This document shows, piece by piece, positions 1 through 5,231 of a DNA stretch of 6,057 nt. A program made the translations under genes and the position numbers. The notes beneath the pieces were generated by a model that saw nothing but the letters and a program-made list of their open reading frames with translations, was not told the DNA's origin and made no database searches. Position 1 is the stretch's first letter; each line of letters begins with the position of its first letter. The stretch is from Candidatus Methanocomedens sp. (GTDB taxonomy: Archaea; Halobacteriota; Methanosarcinia; Methanosarcinales; Methanocomedenaceae): the NCBI GenBank assembly GCA_009649835.1, contig PYCK01000087.1:1-6057 (forward strand), given 5' to 3'.

Positions 1-825
1 CCGATATATGCAAACGTCACCGATGCTGCCGGAAACACAAACAGCACCCTCATCAATGTCACACGTACCACTGTATCCAAAACCAGTAGCGGTGGCGGTG
101 GAGGCGGCGGCACCTCTGGCGAGGATTTCTACAACATAGCCGAGACCGAGACCCAGCGCGTCTCCGTCTTCAAAGGCGACAATGTGAGTTACTCATTCGA
201 GAACACGCAAAACCCCATCCTGAACATCAAATTCACAGCAAAGGTAAGCGCAGGTAAGGTCGCCTCCAAGATAGAGGTCCTGCGAAACACATCCACAATG
301 GTAGATACACCCCCACCTGGCAAGGTATATCAAAACATCAACATCTGGGTCGGCAACTACGGCTGGGCGACTGAGAAAAACATAAAAGATTTGACCATCA
401 GCTTCACAGTCCCCATTGACTGGATAACGTCAAATAATATTGATAAAAGCAGCATTGCGCTCTACCGGTACAATGATGACTCCTGGGAACAACTGCCCAC
501 GTCGCTGACCACAAGAAATGAAAACAGCATAACCTTTACAAGTTCAACACCAGGCTTCTCACCTTTTGCCATCTCAAGTGAAACTGTTTCTATCCCTGCC
601 GTCATTCCTACAGCTTATCATACACCTGCAGCAGTGGCGACCAATGGATCCAATATCACTTCAAGCTCCCAGACAAATGAAGTTGAACCCGGGGGCAAAG
701 CAGGCACGATCATGCTGTGGGTCCTGTTCATTATCGTTATCATGGCAGTCACAGTGATCATCTACCAGAGGAAGGATGAAATACTGCAGGGAATAAACAA
801 TATGAGACAGCAGCGCGGGCGATAG
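1..825 (+). CDS. PGF-pre-PGF domain surface protein, 3' part (start outside window)
   Basis: The frame is open from base 1 to the TAG at 823-825, giving 274 residues. The true start lies upstream. The GTG at 184 falls inside the folded domain and is not the start. Order seen: the end of a beta-sandwich-like segment (codons 1-24, NVTDAAGNTNS), a linker with seven glycines (codons 31-37), a PGF-pre-PGF type domain (about codons 41-192, ending PGFSPFAIS), a Ser/Thr/Asn/Pro-rich stalk, one transmembrane helix (nt 706-763, MLWVLFIIVIMAVTVIIY) and a basic tail ending RQQRGR. Several N-x-S/T sequons (codons 5, 14, 19, 61, 96 and two in the stalk) suggest N-glycosylation. The architecture places the protein outside the cell, held by its C-terminal helix with the basic tail inside. 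Proteins with this domain are abundant in Methanosarcinales envelopes; their ligand is unknown. Domain assignment is from recognition of the sequence pattern, not a profile search. Confidence 0.85.
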   Translation, partial: PIYANVTDAAGNTNSTLINVTRTTVSKTSSGGGGGGGTSGEDFYNIAETETQRVSVFKGDNVSYSFENTQNPILNIKFTAKVSAGKVASKIEVLRNTSTMVDTPPPGKVYQNINIWVGNYGWATEKNIKDLTISFTVPIDWITSNNIDKSSIALYRYNDDSWEQLPTSLTTRNENSITFTSSTPGFSPFAISSETVSIPAVIPTAYHTPAAVATNGSNITSSSQTNEVEPGGKAGTIMLWVLFIIVIMAVTVIIYQRKDEILQGINNMRQQRGR

Positions 826-840
826 TTATATTACCTATCG
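820..840 (+). promoter_or_regulatory. Inverted repeat enclosing a TATA-like box
   Basis: A perfect 6-bp inverted repeat, CGATAG (820-825) and CTATCG (835-840), encloses TTATATTAC. The left arm contains the stop codon of the surface-protein gene. The enclosed TTATATTA (826-833) resembles an archaeal TATA box and could drive the ribosomal-protein genes from a start near 855-860. The repeat could instead be a weak stem-loop at the 3' end of the preceding transcript. It lacks a following T-tract, so a terminator role is less likely. The site is short and could arise by chance. Confidence 0.3.
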
Positions 841-867
841 TGTAATAAATGGGCTCGAATCATATAC

Positions 868-884
868 CTGAATAAATAATTCAG
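868..884 (+). promoter_or_regulatory. Small AT-rich hairpin in the rpl7ae upstream region
   Basis: CTGAAT (868-873) and ATTCAG (879-884) form a perfect 6-bp stem with a 5-nt loop. It lies 70 nt before the rpl7ae start. The centre (AATAAATAA) is also TATA-like. Function is unknown and the stem is weak. Confidence 0.2.
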
Positions 885-911
885 CTTACGATCACATAAT
901 AAACCGATGAA

Positions 912-942
912 TAATGACGGACATCAACATGTCCGGAAGGAG
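912..942 (+). promoter_or_regulatory. Candidate kink-turn hairpin and Shine-Dalgarno of rpl7ae
   Basis: CGGACAT (918-924) and ATGTCCG (929-935) form a perfect 7-bp stem with a CAAC loop. The 5' strand is preceded by UGA (915-917) and the 3' strand is followed by GA (936-937). This places G916 opposite A937 and A917 opposite G936, the tandem sheared G.A arrangement of a kink-turn, with 913-915 as the three-nucleotide bulge. The Shine-Dalgarno AGGAG (938-942) follows directly. L7Ae is a kink-turn binder, and autoregulation through a leader kink-turn has been reported for archaeal L7Ae. The weakness is the outer (C) stem: only U912-A938 pairs convincingly. The hairpin itself is clear; the kink-turn reading is inference. 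Confidence 0.4.
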
Positions 943-953
943 ATTTGAAAATC

Positions 954-1322
954 ATGGCACAGGCAATATTTGTAAAATTTGACGTTCCTGCAGAACTTGA
1001 GAACAGTGCATTAGAAGCACTTGAACTTGCAAGGGACACAGGTAAAGTACGTAAAGGGACGAACGAAGCCACAAAAGCAGCAGAGAGAAGTACAGCCAAG
1101 TTGATATATATCGCAGAAGATATCAATCCCCCTGAGATCGTGGCCCATCTGCCGCCCCTGTGTGAGGAGAAAAATATCCCTTATATCTATGTAAAGAAAC
1201 AGGAAGAACTGGGTGCTGCCTGCGGTCTGAAAGTGGGCTGTGCTGCGTCAGTGATCCTGGAAACGGGCAAATCCAAAGACCTGGTCGCTGATGTGGTCAA
1301 CAAGACCCAGGCATTGAAGTAG
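954..1322 (+). CDS. rpl7ae: 50S ribosomal protein L7Ae
   Basis: A 122-residue member of the L7Ae/L30e/S12e/Gadd45 RNA-binding family, about the usual archaeal length of 120. It binds kink-turns in 23S rRNA and, in archaea, is also the core protein of box C/D and H/ACA guide RNPs and part of RNase P. Visible signatures are the RNA-contact segment KGTNEATKA (residues 34-42), the AEDINPPEI strand-turn (55-62) and the [12 protein letters not shown] loop (81-92) that contacts the kink-turn bulge. The ATG at 954 is chosen because AGGAG (938-942) lies 11 nt upstream. An in-frame TTG at 945 would sit only 2 nt from the Shine-Dalgarno and would add MKI ahead of the conserved MAQ start. The gene heads the ribosomal cluster, with rps28e 10 nt downstream. 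Expression may be controlled by the leader hairpin at 912-942. Confidence 0.97.
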   Translation: MAQAIFVKFDVPAELENSALEALELARDTGKVRKGTNEATKAAERSTAKLIYIAEDINPPEIVAHLPPLCEEKNIPYIYVKKQEELGAACGLKVGCAASVILETGKSKDLVADVVNKTQALK

Positions 1323-1332
1323 GAACAAGATC

Positions 1333-1545
1333 ATGTCAGAAAATTTAGGTTTTCCGGCCGAGATCATTGAGATCGTGGGCAATACCGGTATGCACGGTGA
1401 AGCTCTCCAGGTCCAGTGCAGAATTCTTGACGGCAGGGACAAGGGCAGGATCATTACCCGTAATTGTGTGGGCCCCATCAGGGTAGGGGATATCCTGATG
1501 CTGCTTGAGACATCAAGGGAAGCAAAGAAACTCAATACACGGTGA
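1333..1545 (+). CDS. rps28e: 30S ribosomal protein S28e
   Basis: A 70-residue small-subunit protein of the archaeal/eukaryotic S28e family (OB-fold), present near the mRNA exit region of the 30S subunit. The family pattern is clear: the N-terminal [15 protein letters not shown] with the Gly-rich turn (residues 9-23), [19 protein letters not shown] (27-45), [11 protein letters not shown] and the hallmark C-terminal [11 protein letters not shown] tail. Length matches the family. The start ATG is preceded by AGGA (1321-1324), which overlaps the rpl7ae stop codon, so translation of the two genes is probably coupled. The stop codon overlaps the ribosome binding site of rpl24e. Confidence 0.97.
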   Translation: MSENLGFPAEIIEIVGNTGMHGEALQVQCRILDGRDKGRIITRNCVGPIRVGDILMLLETSREAKKLNTR

Positions 1546-1550
1546 TTTTG

Positions 1551-1736
1551 ATGGAAGCACGTAAATGTTCGTTCTGCAAAGGTGACATCGAAATGGGTAC
1601 AGGCAAGATGTTTGTTAAAAAGGACGGCAGTACATTGCATTTCTGTTCAAGTAAATGTGAAAACAACATGAAACTCGGCAGGATCCCCAGACGTGTTGAG
1701 TGGACTGGTGAGCACAGGAAACTGAAAAACAAATAA
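1551..1736 (+). CDS. rpl24e: 50S ribosomal protein L24e
   Basis: A 61-residue zinc-ribbon ribosomal protein (L24e/L24 family, TRASH-like fold). The zinc ligands are visible as C6-x2-C9 and C32-x3-C36, and the family pattern [18 protein letters not shown] (31-48) followed by VEWT is intact. The ATG at 1551 is preferred over the in-frame GTG at 1542. GGTGAT (1541-1546), complementary to the 16S rRNA 3' end, lies 4 nt before the ATG, and archaeal L24e proteins normally begin close to the first CxxC. The GTG start would add only VIL and would consume that ribosome binding site. The site contains the rps28e stop codon, so coupling is expected. Ndk follows after 32 nt. Confidence 0.96.
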   Translation: MEARKCSFCKGDIEMGTGKMFVKKDGSTLHFCSSKCENNMKLGRIPRRVEWTGEHRKLKNK

Positions 1737-1743
1737 TTTCATA

Positions 1744-1751
1744 TTTTTTTT
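1744..1751 (+). terminator. T8 tract between rpl24e and ndk
   Basis: Eight consecutive T residues lie 8 nt after the rpl24e stop. Archaeal RNA polymerase terminates at U-rich tracts without needing a hairpin, so this could cause partial termination and lower ndk and downstream transcription relative to the ribosomal genes. It lies within the upstream part of the ndk ribosome-binding region, so readthrough must be substantial if ndk has no promoter of its own. Confidence 0.35.
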
Positions 1752-1768
1752 ATCAGGTCGGAATTTAA

Positions 1769-2218
1769 ATGCAGCTATCATACGTTATGGTAAAGCCGGA
1801 CGGGGTACAGCGCAATCTTGTGGGTGAGGTAATATCCCGCATGGAAAAACGCGGATTGAAGATACTTGCCCTGAAGATGTACACGATCCCGGAAGAAACT
1901 GCCAGAGCCCATTATGCCGAACATGAAGGGAAACCTTTCTTCCAGTCACTGCTGGACTTTATTACCAGCGGGCCATCGGTGTCCATAGTTGTTCAAGGGA
2001 AAAACGCAGTATCAGTGATCAGGACAATGGTCGGTGCCACCAACCCATCTGAAGCGGCGGCAGGTACTATCCGGGGCGAATTTGGCCTGGATACGGGGCG
2101 AAATATTGTCCATGCTTCTGATTCTACTGAATCGGCAAATCGCGAAATCAGCATTCATTTTAGTGAATCCGAGATATCGCAATATTTGCGGATCGATGAA
2201 CAATGGCTATACGAATAA
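1769..2218 (+). CDS. ndk: Nucleoside diphosphate kinase
   Basis: A 149-residue enzyme, the standard length for Ndk, transferring the gamma phosphate of ATP to other NDPs, including GDP to GTP, through a phosphohistidine. The active-site residues are all present: K9 in VMVKPDGV, Y49, R85, T91, R102, N112, the phosphorylated H115 in NIVHASDS, and E126. The C-terminal WLYE motif is intact. The start ATG has AGGT (1755-1758) about 10 nt upstream. It follows rpl24e by 32 nt on the same strand, the order seen in many euryarchaea, where it links nucleotide supply to translation. Unusually, infB does not follow closely: 323 nt separate them. Confidence 0.97.
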   Translation: MQLSYVMVKPDGVQRNLVGEVISRMEKRGLKILALKMYTIPEETARAHYAEHEGKPFFQSLLDFITSGPSVSIVVQGKNAVSVIRTMVGATNPSEAAAGTIRGEFGLDTGRNIVHASDSTESANREISIHFSESEISQYLRIDEQWLYE

Positions 2219-2250
2219 CTTATAACCAGGAACCAAACAATTCAAACTAT

Positions 2251-2370
2251 CTTTGCGGACTTCGCGCTCTTTGCGGTGACCAAGATCATACACCGCAAAG
2301 GACACTCACCTCCTATGGAGTTGAGTGCCTCTTACGCCCGTAGGGCGTGCAGGTCGCAAAGAGCGCAAAG
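2251..2370. repeat. 120-bp nested inverted-repeat element (CTTTGCGG family)
   Basis: The ends are imperfect inverted copies: 2251-2270 and the complement of 2351-2370 agree at 15 of 20 positions. A shifted register gives a perfect 12-bp pairing, 2264-2275 (GCGCTCTTTGCG) with 2355-2366. Inside are three further hairpins: 2269-2278 with 2291-2300 (10 bp perfect), 2303-2313 with 2317-2327 (10 of 11 bp, 3-nt loop) and 2334-2339 with 2343-2348 (6 bp, 3-nt loop, extended by 2328-2330 with 2351-2353). CTTTGCGG occurs twice in direct orientation, 18 bp apart (2251 and 2269). A related 20-mer ends the window at 6038-6057, so this is a dispersed family rather than a single structure. No transposase, clear target duplication or coding capacity is visible. 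It could be a MITE-like element, a structured RNA or a terminator-type palindrome. Confidence 0.75.
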
Positions 2371-2452
2371 TGTTCAGGATATATGTCAAAGATATTATAT
2401 TCTTGACTACAATATTGCTTTGTTTCACTGGCCTGTTATCTCAAGTAGAGAT

Positions 2453-2484
2453 TATTAATATATGATTGATGCATATCTTTAAAT
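2453..2484 (+). promoter_or_regulatory. infB: Probable infB promoter region
   Basis: This AT-rich segment contains two TATA-like boxes: TTAATATAT around 2454-2462 and CTTTAAAT at 2477-2484. With the usual archaeal spacing of about 25 nt, the second would start transcription near 2505-2510, giving a leader of about 35 nt that contains the Shine-Dalgarno. A separate promoter is plausible because the repeat element separates infB from ndk. Box positions are by eye only. Confidence 0.35.
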
Positions 2485-2529
2485 TGTGTCAAGAACAACC
2501 TATTATACATAGTTAAAATATTTTAGCAA

Positions 2530-2540
2530 GGGGGAAACCC
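2530..2540 (+). promoter_or_regulatory. infB: infB ribosome binding site within a small hairpin
   Basis: GGGGG (2530-2534) lies 7 nt before the GTG start and is the only purine-rich Shine-Dalgarno in position, so it fixes the start. GGG (2531-2533), GAAA (2534-2537) and CCC (2538-2540) can form a 3-bp stem closed by a GNRA tetraloop, which would partly mask the site. The stem is too short to be sure of. Confidence 0.5.
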
Positions 2541-2541
2541 A

Positions 2542-4326
2542 GTGGCTAAATCTGTTGTTAAAGAAAAGAACCTACGGACACCAATAGTATGTGTTATGGG
2601 TCATGTGGATCACGGCAAGACCAGTCTTCTCGATAAGATAAGGGGCACAGCAATCGTAGACGGTGAAGCCGGAGCCATTACCCAGCATATCGGTGCAACT
2701 GAGGTTCCCCTTGATGTTATTAGCAGGATATGCGGCTCAGTCCCTAAGGGTAAGTTCAAGATACCGGGATTGCTTTTTATTGATACACCCGGACATCATG
2801 CATTTACCACCCTTCGCTCCAGGGGCGGAGCACTGGCAGACCTGGCAATAGTGATCGCGGACATTAATGAAGGATTCCAGCCCCAGACCATCGAAGCCAT
2901 CAACATCCTGAAACATTACAAAACACCTTTTGTGATAGCTGCCAACAAGATCGACAGGATACATGGCTGGGACCCGCAGTCCATGTCATCTTTCATATCT
3001 TCCTACAATAAACAGCCTGAACATATCAGGTCAATGCTTGATACGAAATTCTACGAGATAATAGGTAAACTGTATGAACTCGGATTCAGTAGTGATCGTT
3101 ATGACAGGATTCGGGACTTCCAGAAAACCATTGCAGTAATACCAATTAGTGCAAAAACAGGTGAAGGATTACCTGATATACTCATGGTCCTGCTGGGCCT
3201 TGCCCAGAAATTCCTGGAATCCAACCTGGAATACCATGCTACAGGTCCGGGTGTAGGTGTAGTGCTTGAAGTAAAAGAAGAACGCGGACTTGGTACAACC
3301 CTTGACACCATCCTGTATGACGGGGAGATCAAGGTGGGGGATATGATAGCTGTGGGTACCCTGGCCGAACCCATAGTGACCAGGATCAGGGCATTATTAA
3401 AACCAAGACCCCTCTCTGAGATCCGTACAGAAGAGAAGTTCAAACAGATAAAGCATGTAACTGCTGCCGCAGGACTGAAGATTTCAGCACCCATGCTGGA
3501 TGATGCAATATCCGGTGCACCCATAAGGGTGGTTACCAAAGAGAATACTGATGAGATATCAAAAGAGATCATGTCAGAGATAGAGCAGACCAGGATCGAA
3601 ACTGACAATGTAGGGGTCATTATCAGGGCTGATACCATCGGCAGCCTGGAAGCACTGGTCAATGAACTGAAAAGCCAGGAAATTCCCATCAGGAAGGCAG
3701 ATGTGGGGAATATTTCCAGACGGGATATTATTGAGGCTAAAGCCCTGGAGGATCCGTTATACTCGGTCATCCTTGGTTTTAATGTTGATATACTGCCCGA
3801 TGCACTTGATGAACTCCAGAAAAGCGATGTCAAACTCTTTATGAGCAGTGTCATCTACCAGCTTGTTGATGATTATGAAGAACATGTGGAAGAACAGACT
3901 GAAATGACAAAAAAACAAAAGAGTGAGGCTGTCATAAGACCGGGCATGTTCAGATTACTGCCAGACCACACATTCAGGCAGAGCAAACCTGCTGTAGTGG
4001 GCGTGGAAGTTGAAGGCGGCATTATCAGGACCAGGCTGAACGTGATGAACGAGGAGGGCAGCCGGATTGGTTTTATCAAGGGTATACAGGAACACGGTGA
4101 GAATGTGGGTGAGGCAAGGTATGGCGCACAGGTTGCAGTGTCAATTGAAGGCCCTATCGTTGGCCGCCAGATCAATGAGGGCGACCTGCTCTATATCGAA
4201 GTACCTGAAAAACATGCAAAGATCGTAGAACAGGAACTTATTGAATCACTTAATCCGGATGAAATTGAAACACTTGAAAAGTACCTAGAGATCAAGCGAA
4301 TAGGCAATCCATTCTGGGGCAAATGA
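2542..4326 (+). CDS. infB: Translation initiation factor aIF5B (IF2-like GTPase)
   Basis: A 594-residue ribosome-dependent GTPase that promotes joining of the large subunit and correct placement of initiator tRNA; the length is typical of archaeal aIF5B, which lacks the long N-terminus of eukaryotic eIF5B. The G domain (about 1-225) shows G1 GHVDHGKT (20-27), the G2 threonine T47 in GAITQHIGAT, G3 DTPGH (81-85), G4 NKID (135-138) and G5 SAK (203-205). Domain II begins around GPGVGVVLEVKEERGLGTT (about 236-254). Domain III covers about 350-455 and includes VIIRADTIGSLEAL. The long helix and C-terminal beta-barrel domain IV contain RPGMFRLLPDHTFRQSKPAV and PIVGRQINEGDLLYIEVPE. Some archaeal infB genes carry an intein at the GTP-binding site; here the site is uninterrupted. 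The start is GTG, supported by the GGGGG ribosome binding site. It ends 2 nt from the stop of the convergent gene. Confidence 0.98.
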   Translation: MAKSVVKEKNLRTPIVCVMGHVDHGKTSLLDKIRGTAIVDGEAGAITQHIGATEVPLDVISRICGSVPKGKFKIPGLLFIDTPGHHAFTTLRSRGGALADLAIVIADINEGFQPQTIEAINILKHYKTPFVIAANKIDRIHGWDPQSMSSFISSYNKQPEHIRSMLDTKFYEIIGKLYELGFSSDRYDRIRDFQKTIAVIPISAKTGEGLPDILMVLLGLAQKFLESNLEYHATGPGVGVVLEVKEERGLGTTLDTILYDGEIKVGDMIAVGTLAEPIVTRIRALLKPRPLSEIRTEEKFKQIKHVTAAAGLKISAPMLDDAISGAPIRVVTKENTDEISKEIMSEIEQTRIETDNVGVIIRADTIGSLEALVNELKSQEIPIRKADVGNISRRDIIEAKALEDPLYSVILGFNVDILPDALDELQKSDVKLFMSSVIYQLVDDYEEHVEEQTEMTKKQKSEAVIRPGMFRLLPDHTFRQSKPAVVGVEVEGGIIRTRLNVMNEEGSRIGFIKGIQEHGENVGEARYGAQVAVSIEGPIVGRQINEGDLLYIEVPEKHAKIVEQELIESLNPDEIETLEKYLEIKRIGNPFWGK

Positions 4327-4328
4327 TA

Positions 4329-5210
4329 TCAGGCCAGTCTCTTAACCAGTTCATCTTTTTTTAGGTTCACCAGTACACTCGTAAGCGTCTGCTTTGTAGA
4401 TGTCCGGTAATATTCCCTGGTGATATGGCCAAAGGATTCCACAGCATCCTCCAGCAGCCCGTTGTCCTTTGTTCGTGCTCCCATCCTCACCTGGGTCTCG
4501 GCAATGGCCTGGAATATGGATGAGCTTTCGAACTCATCTTCCAGACCCGCTGAACTATCCACAGCTTTGGTAATGCACTCCCTGGCCATATCTTCCTGCC
4601 CAAGATCAATGAAAAGTCGCGCCAGGTCAACGTAAGCAGATGCCCTGTATATATCCTGGCTGATAAGTTTTGACTTATCAATGATCGCCATTGCTTTATT
4701 TGCAGATCCAACAGCAGACGGAGTATCATCATTACTGTGCTGGATACGGGCAATACTCCTCCAGGCAGATGAGCGGTATGTATCATATTCAATGGTACCT
4801 GCAAGTTCTTTTGAATTTTCGAATGTGGCAGGCTCATTCATTTTCATTCCCACATCTGCAATTGCGGCTACTACTCCCTGCAGGGCATGACTCCGGTCGT
4901 GTCCTGCTTCGGTATTGGCTGATAGTTCAAGCGATCGATCTGCCAGTTCTGCATCGGCTGTGTTTATAGCCACTCTGGCCGTGCCCCTGACAATGTCCAC
5001 AAATGCCTTGGAACGATCGTGCTCGTCAATGATCTTTCCTGTAAACCTTACAGCAGCATCCAGAAATGTGGTGTTGTTTGTCTCGACTGCCTTTTGTGCC
5101 AGTGCAGCGATACCTGCCCTGTATTTTTTGGAGCGGTCGATATCGTTCGTTATGGATTCTGCATTTTTCTTAAACTCCCTGATAAACTCCGATGATGTAT
5201 CATTGACCAT
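4329..5210 (-). CDS. Protein of seven 40-residue helical repeats, function unknown
   Basis: A 293-residue protein predicted cytoplasmic: no signal peptide or membrane segment is visible. It is built almost wholly of repeats marked by [D/Y]RSxA followed by a helix such as xxxIAxxxA: DRSKKY (25), DRSKAF (65), DRSHAL (105), YRSSAW (145), YRASAY (188), a degenerate FESSSIF (227) and YRTSTK (268). The first four marks are exactly 40 residues apart, later ones 39-43. Each unit appears to contain two amphipathic helices, so the protein is probably an alpha-solenoid of TPR- or HEAT-like type, a scaffold for protein or nucleic acid contacts. No catalytic motif is visible. GGGG (5222-5219) lies 8 nt before the ATG. 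The gene starts 21 nt after alaX on the same strand and is probably co-transcribed. I do not recognise a named family and give no function. Confidence 0.85.
   Translation of the reverse strand: MVNDTSSEFIREFKKNAESITNDIDRSKKYRAGIAALAQKAVETNNTTFLDAAVRFTGKIIDEHDRSKAFVDIVRGTARVAINTADAELADRSLELSANTEAGHDRSHALQGVVAAIADVGMKMNEPATFENSKELAGTIEYDTYRSSAWRSIARIQHSNDDTPSAVGSANKAMAIIDKSKLISQDIYRASAYVDLARLFIDLGQEDMARECITKAVDSSAGLEDEFESSSIFQAIAETQVRMGARTKDNGLLEDAVESFGHITREYYRTSTKQTLTSVLVNLKKDELVKRLA
4356..4362 (+). terminator. T7 tract downstream of infB
   Basis: Seven T residues lie 30 nt after the infB stop and suit archaeal U-tract termination of the infB transcript. The tract is inside the end of the convergent gene, where on the minus strand it encodes the lysine pair of NLKKDEL. 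No hairpin precedes it. The position is therefore constrained by both roles or is coincidental. Confidence 0.35.
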
Positions 5211-5231
5211 AGTTAAAACCCCTTTACCTGT

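Larger units (their letters stand above)
2219..2541. other. Gene-free interval between ndk and infB
   Basis: This 323-nt stretch has no credible gene. From left to right it holds a short spacer (2219-2250), a 120-bp nested inverted-repeat element (2251-2370), an AT-rich stretch with TATA-like boxes (about 2450-2484) and the infB leader with its ribosome binding site (2530-2534). A 60-codon open frame at 2276-2458 runs through the inverted repeats and shows no protein-like conservation that I recognise. Confidence 0.75.

Noticed and set aside
184..186. GTG as the start of the first gene
   Set aside because: The same frame is open to base 1 and the domain's conserved beginning lies upstream of 184, so the gene continues beyond the window edge.
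945..947. TTG start for rpl7ae
   Set aside because: It is only 2 nt from the Shine-Dalgarno and the conserved MAQ start is at the ATG at 954.
2251..2370. CRISPR array
   Set aside because: The repeats are inverted and nested, with no regular direct repeat-spacer pattern and no cas genes nearby.
2276..2458. 60-codon open frame on the + strand between ndk and infB
   Set aside because: It runs through the nested inverted repeats, has no ribosome binding site and its translation shows no recognisable family or structured composition.
2219..2541. tRNA or other classical RNA gene
   Set aside because: No cloverleaf with TTCGA-type T-loop or conserved D-loop pattern could be found; the hairpins have 3-nt loops unlike tRNA arms.
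2599..2622. Possible intein at the IF5B GTP-binding motif
   Set aside because: GHVDHGKT is continuous and the protein has the normal inteinless length.
3099..3854. 251-codon open frame antisense to infB
   Set aside because: It lies wholly within the conserved GTPase gene; its serine-rich translation is typical of a reverse-strand shadow, and there is no ribosome binding site evidence for it.
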